Shown: one piece after another, positions 35,908 through 45,944 of the stretch
Position numbering within the stretch: position 1 is the stretch's first letter
How the letters are laid out: every line of letters begins with the position of its first letter
Source of the DNA: Azorinus chamasolen
Taxonomy: Eukaryota; Mollusca; Bivalvia; Cardiida; Solecurtidae
Direction of reading: 5' to 3'
Assembly: GCA_963576725.1 (NCBI GenBank)
Contig: OY755252.1
Coordinates: 42,921,552-42,985,551 of the forward strand
Length of the DNA: 64,000 nucleotides
Notes under the pieces: model-generated
Seen by the model: the letters and a program-made list of their open reading frames with translations, nothing else
Told to the model about the DNA's origin: nothing
The model's database searches: none
Program-made: the position numbers and the translations under genes

Positions 35908-36111
35908 CAGTAAAACCTCTCTATAACGACCACTAAGTTAAATCAATTATTTTGTGTTAAATGCAGGTGGCTGCTTAAAGCAAGGTGAAAGTAAAACAGA
36001 ACGCTCCTATAGAAGCGTTCTGTTTTACTTTCACCTTGCTTTAAGCAGCCACCTGCCCTAAATACAAACTAATTAACACACTTTAGTGGTCGTTATAGAG
36101 AGGTTTTACTG
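35908..36111. mobile_element. CAGT element, family C, 204 bp, intact
   Basis: cagtaaaacctctctataac to gttatagagaggttttactg with TA flanks (tgTA|cag, ctg|TAtt). The core is ggctgcttaaagcaaggtga then aacgctcctatagaagcgtt. Confidence 0.85.
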
Positions 36112-36452
36112 TATTTACAATATGCACGTGCATCAGTGTTTCACAAACTGATTACTTCATTCATTCTTTTGTGAATATAAATGCATATAAACATGAACAT
36201 ACAACAAACGTCAGATAAATCAAGACAAACTATATTTAATATTTCATTACAACCACATTAAAAATATCACAGAAAGAAACAGAATATCACAGAATTAATA
36301 AACAACATTGAATCATGGCGCCCCCTTTGAGCAAGAACTCAATACGTGCATATATATCTTCCATACACTTACTGAGTTCTTGCTCTAAGGGGGCGGTATG
36401 TAGCAACTATCGTTATACATGCTTGTGTAAATCTTGATCAGAGTGGTCAATA
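36112..36452. other. No gene; one ~80-bp foldback at 36316-36397
   Basis: ggcgccccctttgagcaaga with actcaatacg is mirrored by actgagttcttgctctaagg and gggcgg, with a 24-bp loop. Confidence 0.6.
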
Positions 36453-36637
36453 CAGTAAAATCCCTCTAAACAGGACGTTAGTTTAGTATAAATATCGGTC
36501 TTGGGGACAGGTGGCAGCTTAATGCAGGGTGAAGGTCATACAGAAAGCTCTAGGAGCTTTCATTCTGCATTAAGCAGCCTCCTGCCTAAAAGTGTCTATT
36601 TGTTCTACTAGAATTCCGGTTCAGAGAGGTTATACTG
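36453..36637. mobile_element. CAGT element, family G, 185 bp
   Basis: cagtaaaatccctctaaaca to cggttcagagaggttatactg, TA flanks. Core aggtggcagcttaatgcagg with a shortened centre gaaagctctaggagctttc. Confidence 0.75.
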
Positions 36638-38023
36638 TACTTTTGATTCTAGTGAGACGCAAAGGTGATCACAATTTCGACATTGGCAATGAAAACGCTG
36701 ATCCCAGAAATCCAATGAGGGTTGTATAAGTCCAGAATCCACCTGTGATTAGGTTGGTCAAATCCTTCAAACCCTGCCATTTGAAACTATCATGACAACG
36801 CGTATGAATACAAGTATGTCAATATCACATATAAATAACGATTATCGAATAATTCACAAAAACAACGATATATCACGTTCGCACCACAAGCTGAATGTCA
36901 ATATCTATGTACACAGCGATAACGAATAAGCTGCTTCATGATAAAATTCCACAGAACTATACAAACAGTGTAGATCCAGACTACCCGCTACGCCACGCAC
37001 TCAATGTCACCAGAGTCTATACCGTTTGACAGTCACTAGTGACGGTTCTACCGTCATAACATAACTACAGTAAAAACCCGATACTACGAACACTCAAATA
37101 CGTACCATTATTGATCTCTACCACAGATGGCAGCTAAATGCAGGGTGAAAGTTATGCAGAAAGCTCCTCTAGGAGCTTTCTGCATGACGTTTACCCTGTA
37201 TTAAGCAGCCATCTGCTACAAAGATATACCCCCCCCTTATTAAAATTTCGTAGTATTGAGGTTTTACTCTAGGTAGGATCTCCATGGCAATATATTATAC
37301 TAATATAAAGGTTATAAAACACAGGATGCATTAGCTATTGCAGACACTTAAGAATTATATCTATAATATTTTATGAGCCTACAGATCAGATCCTGATCAG
37401 ACGAACTCTTGATTCTGGTGTACACTGTTTGCAAATGCGTTAAAATGCGTATTTATGGAGTAAAACGTTATATTTGTTCTATATAATGTTAAATATATAC
37501 AGGAGGTTTAAGCATTGGCATACTGTAGAATTATATCTAGATCATTTCATAAGCAAATAGCTTAGATCCTGATCAGACAGTCCCTACAGCAGTCATGTGA
37601 TCTTGGTCTACTTTGTTTGTAAAGGCGCCAAGATGTCTGTTTAAAGTAATCATTATACCTTTATTAATCATCTCTCTGTTAGCCATGTATCAATATTCCT
37701 CTTATCTAAATCTCTGTGTGCTGGTTTATTTAACTACTTACATAGTAAAAGGCATAATTTATCTCCGTAAATCTGTGTAAAACCAATCTTTTAATCATTT
37801 ACCCCAGCGAAACGCCTTTTCATGCCTTTGAAAGCAGAGTAGACCCAGATCAGGCGGTTCCTGTAAGAGCCGTGTGATCAGGGTCGGTCCTGTTTGTTTA
37901 TGAAAATATATAGATATGATCCTACGGTTTCTGCAATGGTAAACTATTTTTTCTTCATGACACACATCAAGCTAATTAATATTCACAATCATGTTTTCTT
38001 ACTAAATATTCATGACATATGGA
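36638..38023. other. No gene; decayed A-type hairpins
   Basis: Apart from the family F element at 37068, there are decayed hairpins near 37380-37440, 37553-37625 and 37828-37900 (gacccagatcaggcggttcc). Each keeps the gcaaa-type start and the gtttg-type end. Confidence 0.55.
37068..37270. mobile_element. CAGT element, family F
   Basis: cagtaaaaacccgatactac to cgtagtattgaggttttact. Core aaagctcctctaggagcttt. TA precedes the left end. Confidence 0.78.
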
Positions 38024-38265
38024 TAAACCCTTTCCTTCATATAAACGTGTTTTCATGCATTTGCAAACAGAGTAGACCCAGATCAGACGGCTACTAGAGG
38101 AGCCGTCTGGTCATGGTCTGCTCTGTTTGCTAATGGAATTTGAAACATCTGTTTCTTTACTTTCTGGAATGTCTACAATGTTCCACCTCCCACATTTATC
38201 TATAACTATTTTGTTAAAGAATATTCAGTAGGTATTGAAAGTTGGCCTAAATACAGAAGGGTTAA
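38024..38265. mobile_element. TTAA element, family A
   Basis: Left taaaccctttccttcatata (first T lost), right acagaagggttaa. Hairpin 38063-38130, 68 nt, centre ggctactagaggagcc. Confidence 0.8.
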
Positions 38266-38460
38266 CGTTGCAAGCAGCGTTAACCAAGATCAGATACTGT
38301 GTTGAAAACGTGGTTTCTGATCAGGGTCTTTATTTTGTTTGCAACACGTGTTGATAAAACAATATAGCAATGTTTTATTTTTGACTTATGTCTATTATTA
38401 GCGTCAGTGGTAACCTTTTACCTCATAGAGAGGCCTCTTAACATATTTGCAAACAGAGTA

Positions 38461-38779
38461 CAGTTGAACTTCGATATCTCGAACTCGGATAACTCGAACT
38501 TTAGGATAACTCGAACAAAAAGCCCAGCCCTTCCAAAACTTACAATACAGAATTACTCTAAACTGTATCACTACAGATATCTAGAAACACATGCTGCAGC
38601 TTAATACAGGTCTAAAGTAATGCTGAAAGCTCCTACAAGAGCGTTCAGCATTACTTTAGACATGTGTTAAGCTGGGAACTCGAGACATTGTTCAGATTAG
38701 AAATCGGATAACTCGAACTTCTGTTATCTCGAACTTATTTGTATGGTCCCTTGAAGTTCGAGTTATCGAAGTTCAACTG
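38461..38779. mobile_element. CAGT element, family D, inserted in a family A remnant
   Basis: cagttgaacttcgatatctc to gttatcgaagttcaactg with TA on each side. It lies immediately after gcaaacagagTA, the start of a family A hairpin whose other half is missing. Confidence 0.8.
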
Positions 38780-38813
38780 TATATCAAAATTTTCTCTTGT
38801 TTAGGTACTTGTA

Positions 38814-39060
38814 TTAACCCTTTGCCTGTTCTATGTTTATTCGAACTTTCAATGCCTACTGAATATTCATGAACAACATAGGTATAATGAGGTTAGAAAG
38901 GTGGAATGTTGTAGCCATTTTAGAAAGTAAAGAAACAGATCTATCAAATTCCATAAGCAAACAGAAACCCTGATCAGACGGCTCCTACAGGGGCCGTCTG
39001 ATCTGGGTTTACTCTGTTTGCAGATGTATGAAAACACGTTTATACGAAGGAAACGGTTAA
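38814..39060. mobile_element. TTAA element, family A, 247 bp
   Basis: ttaaccctttgcctgttcta to gaaggaaacggttaa. Hairpin 38957-39021, 65 nt, three bases shorter than the norm. Confidence 0.82.
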
Positions 39061-39160
39061 TTAAGTCAATGAATATTCATGAAGAGCTTGATAATTGCTT
39101 AATTATTTATTCGCTAAAAGGTAACATAATACGGTATGCTGGAAATGTTATGAACTAACG

Positions 39161-39361
39161 TACAACCTCTCTATAACGGCCACTAAATTGTGTTAATTAG
39201 TTGGTATTTGAGGCAGGTGTCTGCTTAAAGCAAGGTGAAAGTAAAACAGAACGTTCCTATAGGAGCGTTTTGTTTTACTTATACATTGCTTTAAGTAGCC
39301 ACTTGCCTTTAACACAAAATACTTGATGTAATTTAGTGGCCGTTATAGAGAGTTTTACTCT
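39161..39361. mobile_element. CAGT element, family C
   Basis: tacaacctctctataacggc to ggccgttatagagagtttta. Core aacgttcctataggagcgtt. Slightly decayed ends. Confidence 0.75.
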
Positions 39362-39549
39362 ACTACTAGTCCACTATAACAAACTGTGTAAACCAAGACG
39401 GACCCGCTGTGTCAAAGATCGGGTGTCTGGTCAGAATCTACACTGGTTGTTACTCATCAGTTTCTGTCAATGGTAAGTAAAAGTTTAGACCCTGCATGAT
39501 CAGACTGTGCGCCCATGCCGCGGATTTTCGTTTAGGTCTTCACTGTATG

Positions 39550-39799
39550 TTAACCCTTTCCCTCATATAAACGTGTTTTCACGCATTTGCAAACAGAGTA
39601 GACCCAGATCAGACGGATCCTAGAGGAGCCGTCTGATCAGGGTCTGCTCTGTTTGCTAGTGGAATTTGGAAGAGCTGTTTCTTTACTTTCTAAAATGGCT
39701 ACAATGATCCACCTTCCATATTTCATTATAACTATTTTGTCCATGAATATTCAGTAGGTATTGGAATTTGTAATAAACATAGAACAGGGAAAGGGTTAA
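39550..39799. mobile_element. TTAA element, family A, 250 bp, intact
   Basis: ttaaccctttccctcatata to aacagggaaagggttaa. Hairpin 39589-39656 of 68 nt. One of the best-preserved copies. Confidence 0.88.
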
Positions 39800-40008
39800 G
39801 TAATATAAGGAAATTTCCTATGAAGTTTCTACCAATACCAAAAGATCCTTTGTACGTGTGCTATTGTAAACATTCAGCTAATAAATATTCATGTCATTAT
39901 GTCGCACATGAATATTCAAAGAGTGAAAGTAATATTCAAACAGGGAACGTTTTAATAAATGGATACGCTCAGTTATCAACTCTTGCTCTGTAATAAATTG
40001 GGATCTAC

Positions 40009-40190
40009 TTAACCCTTTCGCTGCCAATGCCGGATCTGTGATTACCTATGCAAACAGTTTGGATCCAGATGAGACGCCGAGTAACTCGGCGTCTCATCAG
40101 GATCCAAACTCTTTGTTACTGTTACAATGTTTTTGAAACAAAAATGAAGAAAATCAAGAGAATGAAAATTTGTAGCAGAGAAAGGGTTAA
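40009..40190. mobile_element. TTAA element, family B, 182 bp
   Basis: ttaaccctttcgctgccaat to gtagcagagaaagggttaa. Hairpin 40050-40116 (67 nt) with centre gccgagtaactcggc. Confidence 0.85.
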
Positions 40191-40789
40191 AACCTGGTCT
40201 GTTATAAGTTTTTCTTACTTCCCATTCGTTCAAGCTTTTGAGAAACTGTTGGTCGAGTGTCAGACAGCATGTGTCCTGATCGGACACCCCGTGACCACGT
40301 GCCTCATCTCGATCCAAACTGTTTGTTGGTACAAGTCAGGTCAAACTGAACGAAACAAATAAGTCCTAAACTCTGTATCCATTTATGTTCAGCAATTGGA
40401 AATCTGCATGCAAGGTCTAGATCTCGGAATCTTCTGGTGGACGGCTATGCAAGAATATTTTAATAGTTTGTTCAACGGAGCAGAAATCAGATTATGTATT
40501 AAAGAAGCATACTCTAAGATAAATGTATCGATCTTTAAACTTTGAGTCTTATTTGCAACTGAAAAAACTTACAGACCTCTCAGTGGGGTGACAAAAATAA
40601 GTCTACAAATACCCGCACTTTCGAGGGACATGCCACTCTTGTGAATGGCGGTTAATGGCAGTTATGGTCTCGACGACATTTCTGAGGAGTTCCGTTTGCA
40701 TATTCAGCTAATGCTTTGCCTTGCCCAGTAGTGTTTCTCATATAAGTCACACGTGTTTCAATTATCAATACAGCGGACAACAATGCATT
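40191..40789. other. No gene; B-related fragment
   Basis: tcgttcaagcttttgagaaa and the gtgtcagacagc stretch match the flank of the B hairpin at 45191. The rest is unique and without a convincing ORF. Confidence 0.45.
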
Positions 40790-41039
40790 TTAACCTTTCG
40801 CTTGCTATTCACGTCATTATACCTACCTGTAAATAGTGAAGACCCAGATGAGACAGCTCCTGCTGGAGCTGTCTCATCAGGGTCTGCACTATTTACAAGT
40901 TGATTGTGCAACCAGTGCACTCCACAGCAGTGATTGCACAGCGAAATACTTGTACACAGTGAAGATATATGTAATTATACAACAGGGCATGGGCAAAGAA
41001 GGAGAAATGTATTTTAAAATTCAGCAAGAGAAGGGTTAA
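40790..41039. mobile_element. TTAA element, family E, 250 bp
   Basis: Same family in reverse orientation: TTAACCTTTCGCTTGCTATT to agagaagggttaa, with the hairpin gacagctcctgctggagctg in the centre. Exactly 250 bp, as in the other copies. Confidence 0.88.
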
Positions 41040-41358
41040 ATATTCAAAGTGGTTTCTTAGATTTACAATGTATGCCTACTAGGTACTCCAATGTAACTAA
41101 TAAAACTATTAAACTAGAGACCTTTGATAAACGTTTTGGTCTGTTTAAATCTTAGGAGGCTCAGTCGATTCTCGAATTTGAATTTTCTTTCATTTTGAAA
41201 CCATCACTTAAGTATCAAAGATTTTGGAGTCAATGGTCATAACCGTTTGCCTAGCTTATTTCGAATTCGTTTTTAATGTCAAACGGGTTAACCTTTTACT
41301 TCACGAATAATCATACCAGACTCATTCGTTTTGAACGTTTATTGATTTAGTTCTTGTA
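41040..41358. other. Nothing recognised
   Basis: AT-rich sequence with no ORF worth calling. Only a lone A-type end (gttaaccttttacttcacga) appears near 41287. Confidence 0.4.
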
Positions 41359-41614
41359 TTAACCCTTTCCCTGTTCTGTGTTTATTTCAAATTTTAATAC
41401 CTACTGTTTATTCCTGGAAAAATTACATGTATTTATAATGAAATGTTGAAGGTGGAACATTGTAGCCATTTCAAAAGGCAAAGAAATAGATCTATCAAAT
41501 TCTATTAGCAAACATAGCAGAACCTGATCAGACGGTTCCTCCAGGAGCCGTCTGATCTGAGTCTACTCTGTTTGCAAATGCGTGAAAACACGTTTATATG
41601 AGGGAAAGGGTTAA
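41359..41614. mobile_element. TTAA element, family A, 256 bp
   Basis: ttaaccctttccctgttctg to gagggaaagggttaa. Hairpin 41508-41575 (68 nt). Its right TTAA is also the left TTAA of the next element. Confidence 0.85.
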
Positions 41615-41853
41615 CATTTTACTCCATAAATACGCCTTTCAATGCCTTTGCAAACAGAGTAGACCCATATCAGACAGCTACTATAGGAGCCGTCTGATCA
41701 GGGTCTGCTCTGTTTGCTTATGATATGATGAATATCGGATTCCAGAATCTCTGTCAAGGCAATGTGTGTCCATGTGGTATTTTAACAATTTGTCTGATTG
41801 CTATTCATTATGTCATTATTTCTTACATGAATATTCCTGGAGTAAAGGCTTAA
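41611..41853. mobile_element. TTAA element, family A variant, 243 bp
   Basis: ttaacattttactccataaa to ctggagtaaaggcttaa. Shares its left TTAA with 41359-41614. Hairpin with gacagctactataggagccg. Confidence 0.82.
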
Positions 41854-42413
41854 AACATGACATAACGGTATTTATTGTCATGGCGAACAATGGAGAACCT
41901 ACAACATGTATAATAAGTGAACAGATCCGATCCTGATAAGACAGATCCCAAAGGAGCTGTCTGATCTTGTCCTACTCAGTTTACCAATGCGGTACAAGAG
42001 GAATATGGTTTGAATAGTAAAGCAATTGGTTAGACGATGAGTTTATAGCTGACCCCATTTTGAGTCATACAACTACATTCGAATTTACACTATGGTCTAC
42101 CGCAAAATGTGTGACTGACTGGGAAATTGATATTCTAAAAAACATATTTACGATACACTAGATGAATTGTCATGTACGAAAAGGTGAATTTATGAATATT
42201 AACCCCCTGCAGTGCCATGAGCACGGGTCTGTGATATAATATGCAAACAATTTGTACCCAGATGAGACGCCGAGTAGCTGTGCGTCTCATTAGTATCCAA
42301 AATGTTTGACACTGCGTTTATCTTTTTTATAACAAATATTGCAGAAACGCTCACTCTAAAACTTGAAGCAGACGAACATGTCCAGAAGACGGAAACGTGG
42401 TAATTTATGGGTA
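41854..42413. mobile_element. Decayed A and B hairpins; no gene
   Basis: A hairpin near 41930-41990 (gacagatcccaaaggagctg) and a B-like element starting ttaaccccctgcagtgccat at 42200, with hairpin gacgccgagtagctgtgcgt. Confidence 0.55.
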
Positions 42414-42611
42414 CAGTAAAACTCGATATTACGAATTTTTAGCAGTGAAGAATGTATGTCTTTGTAGACAGGAGCTGCTTAATGCAGGGTGAAAATCATG
42501 CAGAAAGCTCCTAGAGGAGCTTTCTGCATGACTTTCACCCTGCTTTAAGCTGGCACTTGTATTAAAGATAATGGTACGTAATTGAGTGTTCGTAGTATCG
42601 AGTTTTTACTG
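42414..42611. mobile_element. CAGT element, family F, 198 bp, intact
   Basis: cagtaaaactcgatattacg to cgtagtatcgagtttttactg, flanked by TA. Core aaagctcctagaggagcttt. Confidence 0.82.
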
Positions 42612-42795
42612 TATCTATAATGATATATGAACAAAGACATTGTGTCTGCAAAAGGTGTCAGACGGAGTATCTATGTGGTAAAGGCTTTATGTGTCTACGG
42701 GCGGATCTGAAATAACGTTGGCAAACAGCTGATGGTATAATGAGTAACTATATCTTATGAGAATGAAACGTTTATAGACTAACCTAGTACATGTA

Positions 42796-43232
42796 CAGTA
42801 AAATATCGATTATTCGAACTCTAAAATACTTATTATCATATTAAGACAGGTGGCAACTTAACCCTTTCAGCGCCAAATTTCTAATTGTCGTCTGGAATCC
42901 AAGTTTGTTAAACCATTCAGTAAAATTCAGTAAAATAAGGAAATAAGATAAATAAATGCAAATTTCAAAGGAATATATATAGAAATACAGATTGAGACAA
43001 AAAGTGAAGTCCCTGATCAGACGCCGCCTTTAAAAGGCGGCGTCTGATTTGGGACTGTACTATTTATCGTGGTGCATTTATGCGACTGCGGCGGCGAAAG
43101 GGTTAATGCAGGGTCAAAGTCATGCAGAAAGCTCATCCAGGAGCTTTCTGCATGACTTTCTCTCTGCTTTAAGCAGCCACCTGCCTACAAACACATAAAT
43201 TCTTCATTGCTAAAATTTCGAGTATCGAGTCT
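42796..43232. mobile_element. CAGT element, family F, interrupted by a TTAA element
   Basis: Left part cagtaaaatatcgattattc to gacaggtggcaacttaa. Right part ttaatgcagggtcaaagtca, then hairpin and aatttcgagtatcgagtctt. The TTAA element 42858-43106 lies in between. The right tip is replaced by the start of another TTAA element at 43233. Confidence 0.82.
42858..43106. mobile_element. TTAA element, family J, 249 bp, nested in a CAGT element
   Basis: ttaaccctttcagcgccaaa to gcggcggcgaaagggttaa. Hairpin gatcagacgccgcctttaaa and its complement. It splits the family F element at the single TTAA in its core (gcaactTAA...TTAAtgcagg), leaving TTAA on both sides. A half copy lies at 3270-3425. Confidence 0.9.
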
Positions 43233-43450
43233 TTAACCCCTCCCGTGCCACTATGACGGGTTTATGATATCACATACAAACAGTTTGGATCCAGATGAGA
43301 CGCCGAGTGACTCGGCGTCTCATCAGGATCCAAACTGTTTGACACTCTGTTTACTTTTTTATAAAGAAAATGGAAGAGGTGCACGCACTTACACTAAAAA
43401 TAAACGAAACTATGCCCAGCAGACGACAATGCTGGCACCGAAAGGGTTAA
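43233..43450. mobile_element. TTAA element, family B, 218 bp
   Basis: ttaacccctcccgtgccact to ggcaccgaaagggttaa. Hairpin 43276-43342, 67 nt, centre gccgagtgactcggc. It interrupts the right end of the family F element before it. Confidence 0.85.
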
Positions 43451-44010
43451 AAAATGGAATAACATGGCGAGGACCATATGTTTAGTGTACATTGTACTCA
43501 GTAGTAAAGCGGTTAAATAACTGTCGAAAACACAAATTAACTCTATACTGTGTGAATAATCATGCAAAAACGAATAAATTCATGAATATTTCAAAACAGC
43601 ATATAAACATAGCATATTTTAAGCCTTGACAGAAACTTTAAATTCTGATTAATATACGAGGATTGTCTCAGTAAATCGTGGACTTTGCTTATATATATTT
43701 TATCTGACGTTCAATCATCATACTATTCTGCAAATACCTTCAGTCATTCTATTTCAATAAGTAGTTGCATGGATACAATACAATATAAATACAATACATA
43801 ATACGATAATTCTGCGTGTTTAATAATTTCTAAGCTCATTCAGCGATTTACTGGTACAGCCCTCGTAATTCCATTAGCAAACTGAGTAGGCCCTTCTCAG
43901 ATGGATTCTATAGGAACCATCTGATCTGGGTCTACTCTTTTTGCAAAGGAGTTTATATCTATATATGACGTAAATGGTTAAGTCTATTTGGCATGCATTG
44001 TTTTCCTGCC
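43451..44010. other. No gene; A hairpin at 43877-43944
   Basis: The hairpin is 68 nt (gcaaactg to tttttgc) with centre tggattctataggaacca. It ends near aaatggttaa at 43982, just downstream of the minus-strand ORF. Confidence 0.6.
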
Positions 44011-44391
44011 TTAGTGCGAATTGTCAAATTTTGCGATCCCTTGCTCATGGAGATCTCTCATGTCTTTAGATCGCTTCCGCACTCTCCCTTCCTCTTTCTC
44101 TGCTTTCAGTTCGTTGGTTCTTGGACTTGGATGGATGCTTCCTCTCTTTTGTTGCAGTCTTGACCTCGGTACCTTCCGTTTTGTGGTGTCCCGTGTGGTC
44201 CGTTTCCTGTTCTGGAGGTAGGTGCGCACCTTACATGAGATGATGATGATGGCGGTACAGCCAAGAAGTCCTCCAATAGCACACACCAAGAACAACAACG
44301 TCTTCTGGTGGCTCAGAACATCCGTTAACGAAGAACCTGTGTCACTACTTACAGTAGCAACAGTTGTTTCTGGGGGCGTCGAAGGAGCCAT
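44011..44391 (-). CDS. Hypothetical small single-pass membrane protein (126 aa)
   Basis: I do not recognise this gene. The ORF begins MAPSTPPETTVATVSS, a Ser/Thr/Pro-rich segment of about 28 residues without a signal peptide. One clear hydrophobic span follows near residues 31-53 (TLLFLVCAIGGLLGCTAIII), then a strongly basic tail with Arg/Lys clusters (residues 55-115). That order suggests a type III or signal-anchored membrane protein with a basic cytosolic tail. On the minus strand a TATAAAT motif lies about 50 bases upstream of the ATG (44441-44447). The ATG has G at +4 but a poor -3 base. No poly(A) signal was seen close downstream, where a TTAA-type hairpin element lies. It could also be the last exon of a longer gene. 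It stands out because it is not part of any repeat family visible here. Chance ORF remains possible. Confidence 0.42.
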   Translation of the reverse strand: MAPSTPPETTVATVSSDTGSSLTDVLSHQKTLLFLVCAIGGLLGCTAIIIISCKVRTYLQNRKRTTRDTTKRKVPRSRLQQKRGSIHPSPRTNELKAEKEEGRVRKRSKDMRDLHEQGIAKFDNSH

Positions 44392-44399
44392 ATGTCAAA

Positions 44400-45190
44400 A
44401 AATGGAACACTAACTTTTGACAAAAAATCTTTTTAAAGTTATTTATAATTCACGTACCTATACCTGAGTATCTATTTTATCAGTGTCATATTATAATTAG
44501 TATTTTCTTTTTTTTGTGGGTGTTTTCTTTTTATTCAAACAAAAAATGTCCACATTTAAGACATAACTCTGTAACACTAAAGTCTTGTTTTAAACAGTAG
44601 AAGCACTGTCTGTGTTAATATTAATTCTATTCCCCACCTTTCAATCAACAGATGTCGTAATTATCTCCCATCAGCTGAATTTCGTATACTTATTGCTTTC
44701 ATCACACCATTCATATGGGGTGGTACCGTTCATAATGAATGTCCAGAGGTCAGTATTATGCAGTAAGTCGGCACACTCGTTTGTGTTGTTTATTTTCTCT
44801 TTCAGCTGATGTTGCGAATATTTCCTAACTTTGCTAAACATTCGTGATCCTTGCTTTGTATACTTCGAGTGTTTGACAAATCCTGAACTACTGCTAATCT
44901 AAATTATTTGGCACATAAACAACAATGCTCCCTTTATGCTCCTCGCGACAGACGAATTACTTAACTTCTGATTGTCGTAAAATCTAAAATGAATTTCGAA
45001 TAATGTGATACGGAGGAAGTTTCCTAAGGATTTTGTTGAGGGTATGTAACGTTTATCTAGTCATTGTGAAAATGAAATCAATAGTTGACCATTGACCTGT
45101 AGAAAAAAAGAGGTCTGCTCAAACTCTGCCCTGCTACAATTTTTACTTATTTTCGATTCGTTCAAGCTTCTGAGTAAATATTGATCGAGT
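44400..45190. other. Mostly unique sequence, no gene called
   Basis: Upstream of the membrane-protein ORF on the minus strand: a TATAAAT motif at 44441-44447 and an extended T-rich tract around 44505. ORFs at 44612-44809 and elsewhere are short and show no family features. Confidence 0.4.
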
Positions 45191-45258
45191 GTGAAACAGC
45201 TTGGATCCAGACGGGACGCCGAGTAACGCGGCGTCTCGTCTGGATCCAAGTTGTTTGT
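45191..45258. repeat. B-type hairpin, 68 nt
   Basis: gtgaaacagcttggatccag with centre gccgagtaacgcggc and ggatccaagttgtttgt. The surrounding element ends gcatgcagagggttaa near 45297. Confidence 0.7.
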
Positions 45259-45299
45259 AACTTCGAGTCGGGTCGAGATTAGCATGCAGAGGGTTAAGT

Positions 45300-45944
45300 C
45301 GGGACTTTGGTGAAAGATTATCGACATAATGGGGATGTATGATATACCCCTCAATTACCTGAGCAAAATTTGGTAACATTGATTTTCATAATCTTGTGAA
45401 TCCATAGGATTGATTTTGGCCAAGCTAGTGGGATCCCTGCTAGCTTGATAGTGAGGGTACTATTGAATTACTGTCAAATGAGATAAATGACGTTGTCCTC
45501 TTATTCTCACTCGTACTAACAAACTCGTCCAAATCGTTTTCAAGTAAGTTTTGTTATCATGTATATAGGGTGTGTGGAGACAGGGTTAATCATGTACATT
45601 TTGACTCGATTCAACTGTTTAAAAAGGGGACCGGGCGGGCGGGGTTTTACATTGTGACAACATTGACTCAAAACTAAACAATGAACGTATTAACCTAGCA
45701 AGTATCAAATGTGATTGTCAAAATAAAACTGTGCACATGTATAACCATAAGATCAAGCATATCGTCAACTAAGTTTTTAAACTCTCTGTTTTGAACCTAT
45801 GCAGTCATATTTGTTTATTTCCTTTAAAAAGTTTGTATTAACATGTGTACTATATTTGTAATAAAATATGATGTTTGTCGAAAATTTCGGAACGGATATG
45901 CTAACAGTAGTCTACAATTGTCGACCGACTTCTCCCTCTCACCC
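45300..45944. other. Nothing recognised
   Basis: Includes a short inverted pair, ccaagctagtgggatccctg and ctagcttg (45420-45450), and a G-rich patch near 45630. No gene. Confidence 0.4.
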
